64,000 bases of DNA, from contig NC_053035.3 in NCBI RefSeq assembly GCF_002575655.3, positions 381,773,792-381,837,791 on the forward strand, in the 5' to 3' direction. The notes below the pieces were generated by a model. The model worked only from the letters and a program-made list of their open reading frames with translations. It did no database searches and was not told where the DNA came from. This DNA is from Aegilops tauschii subsp. strangulata. Lineage: Eukaryota; Streptophyta; Magnoliopsida; Poales; Poaceae. Made by a program: the position numbers and the translations under genes. Shown here piece after piece: positions 46,201 through 56,609 of the stretch. Position 1 is the stretch's first letter. Every line of letters begins with the position of its first letter.

Positions 46201-46455
46201 GACTTGGCCCATTGGCGCACTCATTCTGACGGTTCAAATAAAAAAGCTCTCTGAAGAGCAGCAGACTAGGTTCTTCTCCAAGGTAAACCTCGCAGAAGAC
46301 TTGGAAATTGCTGATGTTGGACACTGAGTTTGGTCCTATATCTTGAGGCCGCAAGTCGAAGAAGTTTAGAACGTCTCTAAAAAACTTTGAGCCGGGCGGT
46401 GCGAAGCCCCGGCTCATGTGATCCGCAAAAATCACTACCTCCCCATCCTTTGGCT
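43242..46455 (-). pseudogene. Element A antisense multi-exon gene (truncated)
   Basis: On the minus strand the exons are about 46455-45707 (cut at its start), 45626-45483, 45404-45010, 44937-44494, 44254-43976 and 43885-43242, each bordered by GT and AG. The first contains DGEVVIFADHMSRGFAPPG and FRELFYLNRQNECANGPSLE, like the putative plant transposon/gag-like domain found in many grass retroelement proteins. The middle exons are Lys-, Ser- and Pro-rich, one forms a coiled coil (KANDKFVSSIAAQEKLK) and the last is helical (LTKLKAVYTLVEQLYTG equivalent). A frameshift lies in the fifth exon near 44048. The ending SGIDW is intact here. Function unknown. The ATG exon start and promoter are lost. 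Confidence 0.75.
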
Positions 46456-46614
46456 GCGCTTCTTCATCATGGCCTTCCACTTGGGATACTCGTGACCGTC
46501 AAAAATGGGGCATGACACAGTCTTCATTCCTGGGTCGACATAACTAAAACTCCAGGCGGTTAAACCAAAATCACACAGAACAAGGGAGTACCTTGCTCTG
46601 ATACCAATTAAAAG
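46456..46614 (-). pseudogene. S2 gag start and primer site
   Basis: Minus strand: primer site TTGGTATCAGAGC (46595-46607), then gag start text (PIFDGHEYPKWKAMMKKR). It is cut at 46456 where element A sequence begins. A one-base loss near gag codon 4, relative to S1, shifts the frame. This is the 5' end of the same S2 element whose 3' part is 27046-35192. Confidence 0.8.
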
Positions 46615-48104
46615 TGCGTTATATCGACTAGAGGGGGGTGAATAGGCGATTTTTTTTGAATTCTTCACAGAGGAATTTGCAGGTGAGGAAATTCCTTAGC
46701 GAAGAACTACTTGCAGCGGAATAAGTACTCAAAAGTAAACATAACAGAACACAAGCATGGTCATCATGATGAAATGAAGACAAGCACAGAGTACAGAAAG
46801 CGTAATCACAGGATAACACAGGATGAAGACAAACAGACTGAAGAAATTGAACTGAGGAAATTGAGAAAGTCTTTAGTCAAAGTCTTCAAACACAGATATG
46901 AACAAGCGCACAACACAGTTATGAGGAAATGATAGAGTTGAGGAAATAGAACCAGTAAGCTTGGTGAAGACAATGATTTGGTAGACCAGTTCCAACTGCT
47001 GTCTCAGTTGTACGTCTGGTTGGAGCGGCTAGGTATTTAAACCTGAGGACACACAGTCCTCACCGTATTCTCCTTGAGCTAAGGTCACACAGACCTCGCC
47101 CAATCACTCGTGGTAAGTCTTCAGGTGACTTCCAAACCTTCACAGACTCGTTCACTCGGGGATCCACAACTCCTCTTGGATGCTCTAGACCATGACGCCT
47201 AACCGTCTGGAAGAAGCACAGTCTTCAAAGGTAACAAGCGTCGGATCCACGTAGGATCAATCTCTTCAGTGATGGTCAATCACTTTGGGTTTGTAGGTGT
47301 TTGGGTTTGGGTTTTCCTCACTTGATGATTTTCGCTCAAAGTCCTGGGAGGATGGGATGCTCTCAAATGACAAGTGTCAGTTTCTCTCGGAGCAGCCAAC
47401 CAGCTAGTGGTTGTAGGGGGCGACTATTTATAGCCTAGGGAGCAGCCCGACATGATAAGACATAAATGCCCTTCAGTGATATGACCGTTAGGTGGGTGGA
47501 TATTTTGGGACAGCTGGCGCATAGCAAATCAACAGTCGGAAATTTGAGTATCAAATTTTTCAGGGCTATCATGTTCCTCACTCTGTAGGCAATCTGCACT
47601 GGCGAATTCCTAACTCCTTAGTCAGAATAAATTCCTCAGCGACCAGAAGAACTTCGTCTCTGTCACTAAAGAAATTGACTGAACTGTAAGAGATTTCTAA
47701 TGGCTTCATTCGAAGGGATTGGTAGGTGTAGGATTTTGAGTTGAGCATCACATGGAAATTTTTCCTTAGTATTTCCTCGACCCCCTTTAGCAGTACGGTG
47801 TTTCCTATGACTCAAGAAGGAGAATATGAAACTACGAAAACAAAAGTCTTCACGCTTCATGTTCCTCAAATGAATACCAAGTCTTCAAGGTCACACCAAT
47901 TTCTTCACTTTCAAAGTCTTCAGAAAGTCTTCAGAAATCCAAAGTCTTCAGTCGAAGAACTTTATTTTTAGGGGTCGACTTTCTCTGTAAATATCAAACT
48001 CCTCATAGACTTATAGACCTATGTACACTCATATACACATTAGTCCCTTAACCTATAAGTCTTCAATACACCAAAATCACTAAGGGGCACTAGATGCACT
48101 TACA
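46615..48104 (-). mobile_element. S2 5' LTR
   Basis: TGTAAGTGCATC (48104) to TATAACGCA (46615) on the minus strand, 1490 bp, complete. TATA box at 47425-47432. The LTR start has the same TGTAAGTGCATC as the S2 3' LTR, whereas S1 has TGTAAGTCCATC. Confidence 0.85.
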
Positions 48105-48428
48105 GTCGCTTTATTGTATGCAATGCAATCGCCCTATAATTGCTTTACTTTATCACTAAGCGGTAGCGATAGTCGTAGAAGCAATAGTTGGTGAGATGAC
48201 AACGATGCTACGATGGAGATCAAGGTGTCGCACTGGTGACGATGGTGATCATGACGGTGCTTTGGAGATGGAGATCAAAGGCACAAGATGATGATGGCCA
48301 TATCATATCACTTATATTGATTGCATGTGATGTTTATCCATTATGCATCTTATTCTGCTTTGATTGATGGTAGCATTATAAGATGATCTCTCACTAAATT
48401 TCAAGGTATAAGTGTTCTCCCTGAGTAT
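48105..48428 (+). repeat. Unclassified repeat fragment X
   Basis: Sequence between the S2 LTR and element C (gtcgctttattgtatgcaat ... ttctccctgagtat). It has no ORF. It has the look of a piece of an older retroelement into which S2 and C both inserted, but I cannot name the family. Confidence 0.4.
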
Positions 48429-51400
48429 TGTGACAGCCTGGTTTTTGCCCTCTCTCATTTTCTTGATTTTTATTTGGATTCAATTTGAAACTTGGAGTGT
48501 TTGAATCTTTTCATATGGACTTAAACACTTGGGTACCCTTGGCTTTCACCCAAGTGCTTCATTTCCCTCCCTAATCATCATTCCCCTTCTGACCCATCCC
48601 AAAGTAATCTTTGGAATATTTTTCTTAAATGAAAAATATACATTTTCTCTCAAAAACCCTAGCCACATCTATATGCTCCAAAGCAACCCTAATTTTTATG
48701 GCCCAGAAAAATCTGAGATAATTCACAAATATTCTTTGAACCCTAGGGCACCTTCCTGAGCAAAAATATGTCATCACTTTTTGGAATATTTTTGCTACAG
48801 AAAATACTTTCTGTTCTGGACAGAAATGGTGATTTCTACAGCAACTACCATTTTACTTGCTCCATTGTGCCTGGGTTTTCTTGTGCATTTTCACCTTAGT
48901 AACTCTTGGCTAACCTCCAAAGCACAGCCTCTAACTCCGAGCCATTTGACCTCAGTAACCTCTCAAAGTTACTGACCAGAAACTTACCTGGCGTGTAAAA
49001 ACTTATCTACTGCACCTGGATCCAAACCAAAGCATGGTAACATCTCAAACTACCACGAACATCATGCCAGACATGAAGTTTAGGCTTAGCTCGGCTTGAT
49101 GTCATAGTCCACGCGGTGACCGCGTTCGTCCAGGGGTGCTGGCATGCGTGTTGATGCGCTCTGAGTGCCGCCGAGTGCTCTGTTTCGCGCGTGCTCGCTT
49201 CCCCGACTGCCGTAGCACGCCAAACTTCGCCACCATCTTCGTCTCAACTCCCTTAACTCCCCTCTGGCGCTCGCCGATGCCGGAGCTCGCCGCAGCGAGC
49301 ACGGGCATGGTCCAACCAACCCAACAGTGCGGTACGCACTGTGCTCGTCGCCTTCCCCTCATTCCTGTGCTCGTCTCCGTCCGCCCACAGTTTCCGCGTG
49401 AGTTGCGTCGCCTTCTCCCCTTCTCACTAACACCACTTGTCGCCGGGCGCCGTGGACAGGTGTCCACCGGCCGAGCCCGAAGCCCCCTCACCGCTCGCCT
49501 ATAAATAGAGCCGCCCCCAGCCTCCTCGAGCACCATCCAGCACTCCCACTCACCCCACAAGCGAGTAGGAAGCCGTAGCCCGGCCGGGCAGGCCTCGGGC
49601 CGCTGTCCCCGAGCTCGAGCTCGCCGGCGATCCCCTCTGGTCATCGCGGTAGCTCCAGCCCCTCCCAGGCCAGGGCGACCCTTCCAGGGCCTCCGCCCCT
49701 CTCCGGTGAAGCCGTTCCGCCCCTCTGGAGCTCCTGGAGTAGCCTTTGCTCGCCGTCTTCTTCATCTCCGGCGACCTCCGTGTTCTACCTCCGCTTGCGA
49801 GGTTGATTCCGATGTCGTCCGACCACCCCTAGCTACACTATGGGTATGGGCAGGTGCGCCACCGCCCCCTCTCTCCATCCCTCCCTCTCGTTTTGGCCAA
49901 GGAGTCCTCGTCGCCGGCGAGAGCTCCAGCGGAGCTGCGACTCCCTCTGTTTCCTTCTCCCCTCCTCCTAACCTGACTAACGGGGCCCGCAGTCAGCCAC
50001 TCTGTACGCGCGCGAAGCGGCACAAGTGGTGGTGCCCCTCGGCTTTACGCCTTCGACGTCACCCCCCAGCCTGTTTATTTTTATTCAAATTCCTTTGAAT
50101 TTACAGAACACTTCAAACATCCATAACTCCTCAACCATAAGTCCAAATGAATTGATTCTTTTTGCATCTTCTTCTTTGCAAGGAAATCTAGGAGCTTAGC
50201 AAAGATGAGATTTTTCTGAGCTGTTTCGAATTTCTGGTGATTTTCAGAAGTGTTCTTGATATTTTCTTTTTGTGTTTAAAATAATTTTCAGAGGGTGAGG
50301 CTTGTCTTGAGGATCACCAGAAGGCTTGTGAACCTCATCTGCACTAAGGCAAGCCACAACAACATTTTCATGGTGTCATTTCAATATTTATGATTTTCTT
50401 ACTTGAATGAAATGATTAATCCATGCATTTAAATAACTATCGTGTTATTTATATTCTGTTAAGTGTTTGTTAGTTAATATGCTTGATTTACAGAATGTGG
50501 AAACTAGCTTAGTTGGTGAAGCAAAGCTAAGATCTATTTGTGGTGATGATAGAAATAACTTTTGTTATGCATGTTAGTAATTATTTAAAGTTATGTTCTT
50601 GCATAAATAAAATGATAAAAATTTGCTAGAAAATATTCTGTTAAGTACTTGTATAGTCATTTTATTTGACTTACAGAATGTTTGAACCTCACTTGGTTGG
50701 TAAAGAAATTAGGATTTGTTTGGGGTAAAATCTTTGTTATTCATGCGAAAAATTAATCGGAGTTACGTTCTTGCATGAGAAAATAATAAAACTTGCTGCA
50801 AAATATTTTGGTTAATATGTGAGTTATCTTGATCAGCAAAGTAATATGAGTTGTTGATGGTTATGCTTAGTGTGAATATGGATGACATCGGTCATTCTCG
50901 TTAATATGTGATGCATGTGTAGTTTTGCATTTCATGGCATGCTATGACACCGGTCATTTTCATTTTAAGTTGAACCTGAATATAACTCAACTTGAATATA
51001 CCGTTGACTGGGTCATGGTGCCGCTGAATCGAGTTTTTCCCAGTGCAACCACATTTTCCTTTGTGGGAAGGCCTTGATTCGGTCCATTGACATTGCCTCT
51101 GGTCGGTGCCTCCAACTAGGGAAGGTTACGTCATGCTTACCCTGGCCCAGTAAGCAGGCTTAACCTTGTGTGCCCGTTGTTGAGATTATGGTACCGGGTC
51201 CCCGAGTGGGATCGTTTTGGCCACGACGGTGGTCTGTGTCTTTGGTAGACACGGGGCCACCCAGGACTAGCCCGTTGGGGATTGGGTCGGAGTGGCCAGG
51301 AGAGTGTCATGGCAATGGAAGGGTTTCGTCGGAATGCCGTTGGTCCACCCGAATGGGAGTGCGAGGCCATGGGTTCTGTGGTGTGGGTACAGTGTGCTAC

Positions 51401-52153
51401 CTCTGCAGAGTGTATAATCTGTCGATAGCCGAGTCCACAGTCACGGACACCTCGTAGTTGGTCCCACCATGAGTCAACGTTTAATAAAATTTGCACACTA
51501 AGCTATGAAATTTGCATTGTTGAGGATGGCAGAAAGGCCATCGAGATATTCGGGACCAGATATTGGTCGTGGTTGTGATCGCCGTAAGGACCACGAGTTA
51601 CTCTTGTTAAGACCACGTTGGTGGCTTGTTTGTGATCCGAGAATGATCACGGTTGGTAAGTTGTCCCGAGGGACGTTCGAGCATGATCACAGCATGTTTG
51701 ACATATAGTGTTGCATTATTATTAATTGGTTAAGTATCATGATATTGTTTGCCATTATGATTATGCCTGTTGTGAGCTTGCAAGTACATTCAATGTACTT
51801 ACCTGGCGTGTCATGCCAGATTTCAGGAAAGTCTCGTTGGAGAGGAGCACTGCTCGAGTCTAGATCGTGTCCACATCGGTGTCCCTGTGATATGGAGCTT
51901 CCGCTCGGACGTTATTTCGCTGCCGCGTAGTTGTTATGATCGAGGCCCCTTTATGTTCACTAAATAATGTACATATTGTTCAGCCGCACCGGGTGTGCCG
52001 CTTGGCCTCGACACCTGTTGTAATATAAACTCTCTTCCGCTAGCATCAATAAAGCGGTTGTTTTCTGTACCAAGATGTTGTGTGTTGCCAGAAGACATGG
52101 TCTCTGGGCTGGCAATGCACGGTAAACTGGTCGCTCTGAACTGGGGTGCCACA
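48429..52153 (+). mobile_element. Element C 5' LTR, 3725 bp
   Basis: TGTGACAGCC...GGTGCCACA. TATAAATA at 49500-49507 followed by a GC-rich leader is the likely promoter. ORFs inside (49102-50098 and 51137-51496) overlap on both strands and show no domain. Its length and start resemble the solo LTR at 14182-18294. Confidence 0.85.
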
Positions 52154-52325
52154 ACGCTTGGTATCAGAGCCAAGCTGACTGTAGGCCACGCTAGACTACG
52201 ACGTGTTAACTGGACGTTAGATACGAGTTTAAGTTGAGTGCCGGTAGTAATTTTTGCTGGTTGTTGCATTGCATGCATTTGGTTTATAAATTTTTATGCT
52301 AACCTGCTAATGGTTGTGGGTGTAG

Positions 52326-53138
52326 ATGGCTCCGGTGCCGTATCCGTGCCAGTTGCAGTTGATGTCGTACACGTCACCGCACCTCCTTCGTAACGTGTGG
52401 CGTCGGCTGTAACATCTCGGAGACCACCCAGTCTATCGTGTGTACCGGGAGCATCTAGCTGATTCAGTGTATGAGTATCACGCAGTGGTCACTCTGCGCA
52501 CTAGTTCCGATTCCAGCTCTTACACTCGTACTTCTCGGAGCGGTTACGCCTCCACCGCTTCTCAGGCTGTCCAGTTTGCTGCATTCGAGGTCCTTGTCGA
52601 GCTTCTCTACAACGAGGTCCGAATGCAGAACCACCTAGATTTCTATTACTACCCATCTCTACACGACAACGGTCGTGTCCGTTTCCCTATCACTGATCCG
52701 GAGTCTGATAGTGTTGCCAGCCACCTTGCTCGTTATGTCACTGCTATCTATCTTATGATCCATGAACTGGCTCGAGAGCTGACTCGTGCCCGTACTGCTT
52801 TAGTCGCTGCTTTAGTCACTACTAGATCTGCCACTACTCCATCTTCTCTAGGATTTACCCCTTATATTCCAGCCAGTTCTAGTTCCCCTATTTCGCCGGT
52901 TACTCCTCCGAGTAGCACGGGCGTCTCGGCCGTGAATCCTCTTAGTACACCTACCGAGTGGGTTTCACTTCTCGCTACTCCTGTAGCCCCGATGCTTCAT
53001 CCTACCCCTGCCCCTAAGGGAGAGCCCTCGAGGCAGCGCCGTCATGTTACCTTTAACCCGGAGGTTTCCGTTAACCACGTCAGTTTGGGATCCGAGACCG
53101 CTTCAGGGGAGGACACCGCAGCACCAGCAGAGCAGTAG
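52326..53138 (+). pseudogene. Element C extra ORF upstream of gag
   Basis: An ATG at 52326 (MAPVPYPCQLQLMSYTS) leads to TAA at 52410-52412, after which the same frame continues (YREHLADSVYEYHAVVTL) to TAG at 53136-53138. The protein is about 270 residues: a helical middle (SQAVQFAAFEVLVELLYNEV) and a Ser/Thr/Pro-rich tail ending RQRRHVTFNPEVSVNHV. I do not recognise a domain. Placed between primer site and gag, it is an additional ORF rather than gag itself. One nonsense codon breaks it. Confidence 0.6.
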
Positions 53139-53405
53139 TATCTTTGAGTATTCGCAGTCGTCCGGATGATGTACGGATGTAGTCGTACGAGTCATGATGT
53201 TTCGTTGCATGTATGAGAGTAGTTGAATCTGGCATGTTGTTTATCTTTCATGAATGAGTCTATGTATAATTATGTTGGGACTTTATTCGCCGTATTTTCT
53301 TTGCTATTTTGTTTTCTTCTGGGATTTGTTGTTGGCTTTTCCCCAATTTTATTCTTGGATGTTTCTCATCTCGATTGCGTTGTCTTGGAAAAAATCCACA
53401 ATAGG

Positions 53406-54854
53406 ATGACGCGGGGAGGCAGCAGTAGCAATGTTCGTGAGGGAACTCCTGTTCGTCGTTCCGCACGACAGGCAAGACATTCACCCGAGCCGTACGTTCC
53501 GCCACCACCTCCACCGCCAAATCCGCCCTCCATCGAGCAAATTCTGCGTATGTTTGAGGAAAGAAGGAACAATGATCTGATTGAAATATTAAGAAGTGTG
53601 CAAGCTATGGTTGGACAGAATGGAAATCAGAACGGTCATCACTCAAAGCTATCAGATTTTCAAAGGACCAAGCCACCCAATTTCAGTCAGATTGTTGACC
53701 CATTGGATGCAGACGATTGGTTGCGCACTATTGAGAAAAAGCTTGAGATTGCTCGTACCGAAGAAAATGATAAAGTTCCATTTGCAACTCATTACCTTGA
53801 AGGCGCAGCTGCCATATGGTGGGAAAATACAAAAGCCATGTGGCTGGTTGATGAGGAAATCACCTGGGAAAAGTTTAAGGATCAGTTCCGAAAATATCAT
53901 ATCCCTACTGGAGTTATGAAGACTAAGCGGCGTGAATTTCTCGCACTCGTCCAAGGAAATCAGTCTGTGGGTGAATATTTGCAAAAATTCAATCATCTGG
54001 CCCGTTACTCTCTTTATGACGTGGCCACTGAAGAAAGGAAGATTGACAGATTTCTTGGAGGCTTAAATCCGCAACTCCGGTGTACTCTCAGTATGCTTGA
54101 TTGCCCAGATTTCCAAACTCTGGTGAACAAGGCTTTCATTGCTGAACGGGAGCACAAGCTTATAGCAGATAATAGGCCCGTTAACAACGACAACAAGCGT
54201 AAGTTTGAGCCAAAGAAGGATGGGCAACCAGTGCAAAAGGCTCATACCTGGCAGCAGACTCAGGTGGAATACAAGCCAAATTGGCAGCAGAATGTTAACA
54301 AGACCACCACTCAAGTCAAGAATGTCATAACCAACCCAATACATGAGGAGCGTCAGCGCAATAATTCTTGCTTCAATTGTGGGCAGAACAGACATTATGC
54401 CAGACAGTGCCCCAAGAACAACAAGGCGAATGCCCTAATCAGGCCACAAGTCAACTTTATGGAGTCATGGCCAACCCAGCAAAACTTCACTGGGCACATG
54501 CATCATATCTCCACCGATGAAGCCCAAGAGATGCCAGAAGTCGTCATTGGTATGTTTTCTGTTAATGACATACCTGCCGTAATTTTATTTGACTCTGGGG
54601 CTTCCCATTCTTTTATTTCTCGGAGTTTTGCTGCCCAAAACAACTTTCCTTGCATGCTTTTGGGCAAAAATATGCTGGTACAAACCCCGGGATCTATAAT
54701 CAAGAGCAATCTGGTCTGCCGTGATCTGGAAATCAATATCAACGGAGTCTACTTTCCAACCTCTCTGATAATCATTGAGTCTGAAAAGTTGGATATTATA
54801 TTGGGTATGAATTGGTTGACCAAATATCAAGTTTGCATAAACTGCGCAACCTGA
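53406..54854 (+). pseudogene. Element C gag and aspartic protease
   Basis: The preferred start is the ATG at 53406 (MTRGGSSSNVREGTPVRRSA); the in-frame extension upstream to 53223 is hydrophobic and looks untranslated. It has a proline run, the gag core (DADDWLRTIEKKLEIARTEE, WWENTKAMW, FLALVQGNQSVGEYLQKFNH), one CCHC knuckle (CFNCGQNRHYARQCP, about 54370) and the protease active site ILFDSGASHSFISRSF (about 54583). The frame ends at TGA 54852-54854, but pol continues in the same frame. The knuckle binds element RNA and the protease cleaves Gag-Pol. The ORF is intact up to the stop. Confidence 0.9.
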
Positions 54855-55538
54855 GAAGTCACTTTGACCAGTCTGAATGGGCAGCCTACCAAATTCTACA
54901 CTCGCAAGAATATACCCAAGCAAGAATTGGTTTGCACCGCTGTGGCTGAATTGGAATTTATTCCTGTGGTCAGCGAGTACCCTGATGTATTTTCGGAAGA
55001 ACTGCCAGGCATACCACCAGATCGGGAACTGGAATTTGCAATAGATCTTGTGCCCAGAACTGCACCGTTATACAAGAAGTACTACCGAATGCCCTCATCA
55101 GAATTAGTGGAGCTAAAGAAACAGCTTGATGAATTACTCCAGAAAGGATATATTCGTCCTAGCTCTTCACCATGGGGATCACCTGCTATTTTCGTGGACA
55201 AAAAGGATGGCAGTCTCCGCATGTGCGTAGATTACCGCCAGCTGAATGAGGTCACCATCAAAAATAAATATCCACTGCCAAGGATTGATGATCTGTTTGA
55301 TCAGCTCAGTGGGGCTAAAGTATTCTCTAAGATCGATTTACGGACCGGATATCATCAGCTCAGGATTAAAAAGGAGGATATTCCTAAGACCGCATTCACT
55401 ACTCGGTACGGTCTTTATGAATATACTATGATGTCCTTTGGTCTCACCAATGCCCCTGCTTTCTTCATGCATATGATGAACAAAGTATTCATGGACTTCC
55501 TCGACAAATTCATGGTAGTCTTCATCGATGACATCCTC
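54855..55538 (+). pseudogene. Element C RT, cut at the active site
   Basis: In the same frame as gag after TGA 54852: [53 protein letters not shown], then MVVFIDDIL, the catalytic aspartate pair. Coding stops making sense at 55539, where the LTR-like TGTAACGCCCCGG begins. The thumb, RNase H and integrase are missing from the window. Confidence 0.9.
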
Positions 55539-55775
55539 TGTAACGCCCCGGATCCGATGCGCCAGGTGTCTGCCAGTTATTCGCTGTCATTGCCATGTCA
55601 TCTGCTTGCATGTTGCATTTTGCCATGTCATCATCTGCTTTTCATATCATGTCATCATGTGCATCGCATTTGCATACGTGTTCGTCTCATGCATCCAAGC
55701 ATTTTCCCCGTTGTCCGTTTTGCAATCCGGCACTCCGTTGTCATCCGGCGCCCCCTCTTGTCTTCTCTTCGTGAG
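55539..55775 (+). mobile_element. LTR fragment D (Gypsy-like)
   Basis: Starts TGTAACGCCCCGGATCCGAT, a form common for grass Gypsy LTRs, right after the FIDDIL codons of element C. It has TGCCATGTCATC-type repeats. It is cut at 55775 by element B. Confidence 0.7.
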
Positions 55776-56295
55776 TGTCGTGGAATTGTCACGGCAGATG
55801 TCCTCAAGCTAGGACTTAGTCGTGGAGCCATCGCCGCTAGGAAGCTTGAAGGGGTTAAACGGGACAAGGAACACGAGGGTTTATACTAGTTCGGCCCCTT
55901 ACGGTGAAGGTAAAAGCCTACGTCCAGTTGAGGTGGTATTGATTAGGGTTTCGATGACCAGGGAGCTTAACTGCTATGCCTGGCTCTCGATCAGATCTTT
56001 CTTGTCCCTAAACCGCTGTCGGGTCGTCCCTTTATATAGAGAGGTTGACGCCCAGCAGCTTCTGAGAGTCCCGGACGGCTCATAAGAGTGTCCGGCTCGG
56101 ACTCTCAACTATTCTTGCCTTACACTACAAGTTCTACCATAATGACGGTTGTAACCACGGGCCTTAAGCCATCTCCGGGTCTTAAGCCCATCTTTGGCCC
56201 ACCGTCTTCAAGCTTGGCGCCGGGCTTCAGGTGATGATCCTTATATGTAACCCGGCCCCTCCTGGCGGGTGACTCTAAGGATTATATCCTCAACA
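55776..56295 (-). mobile_element. Element B 3' LTR
   Basis: Minus strand TGTTGAGGATATAA (56295) to ATTCCACGACA (55776), 520 bp like the A LTR. TATA box TATATAAA at 56031-56038. Several small differences from A. Confidence 0.9.
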
Positions 56296-56577
56296 TTAGG
56301 CCCCAGATTGATTTGAGCCGGCTCATGTCAATCTTCAATCCTTTCGACAGAAAATCTCTGGCTTACAATTGTGTGAAGGCCATAACCCGGCGTGACGTCA
56401 TCCTCTGGATTCCGGGTAATCCGCCGTGACGTCATCTTCCATTAAATCCATTTTTTACTCCACCATATCCGCAACGGATCTTATCTTTACTGCCATCCCG
56501 AAAATCGAGGCGTTTTTATGGTGAGATAACCGCGCCGTGGCCTCCTCGTTTCTCGCGCCCACTTATGAGCTTGCCCT

Positions 56578-56585
56578 TATAAATA
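56578..56585 (+). promoter_or_regulatory. TATA box of element B antisense gene
   Basis: TATAAATA (cccttataaatagtcc) followed by a CT- and GC-rich leader (gccacccgtcttcctcctcg). It is placed 280 bp from the LTR edge, on the plus strand, so opposite to the element. Confidence 0.6.
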
Positions 56586-56609
56586 GTCCGGCCCGATGAG
56601 CCTTCAGCC

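Larger units (their letters stand above)
35193..46455 (+). mobile_element. Element A: Tat-type Gypsy retrotransposon, 3' truncated
   Basis: 5' LTR, primer site, gag-protease, RT, RNase H, a second (archaeal-type) RNase H, integrase, a repeat-rich noncoding segment, then a multi-exon gene in antisense. Integrase after RT is the Gypsy order. The second RNase H and an antisense additional ORF are features of the plant Tat lineage (for example Grande, Retand). The element stops at 46455 inside the antisense gene; the rest and the 3' LTR are gone. Confidence 0.85.
48429..55538 (+). mobile_element. Element C: Gypsy retrotransposon (chromovirus/Tekay-like), 3' interrupted
   Basis: A 3725-bp 5' LTR, a Met-tRNA-type primer site (tggtatcagagc, 52159-52170), a small ORF, then gag-protease-RT. 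It is cut in the RT active-site region at 55538 by LTR fragment D. RT text ([20 protein letters not shown]) and the 'TGTGAC' LTR start fit Tekay-like chromoviruses, but the diagnostic chromodomain would lie beyond the break. Confidence 0.8.

Noticed and set aside
48105..48428. Assigning fragment X to a named Copia family
   Set aside because: No coding region or LTR end is present, and I cannot verify the match without a repeat library search.
49102..50098. ORFs of 180 and 130 codons in the element C LTR
   Set aside because: They lie in the LTR leader after the TATA box and have no recognisable domain. They are better explained as GC-rich 5' leader.
53223..53405. Upstream in-frame start for element C gag with a hydrophobic N-terminus
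   Set aside because: The hydrophobic stretch looks like translated leader. The ATG at 53406 gives a typical gag beginning.
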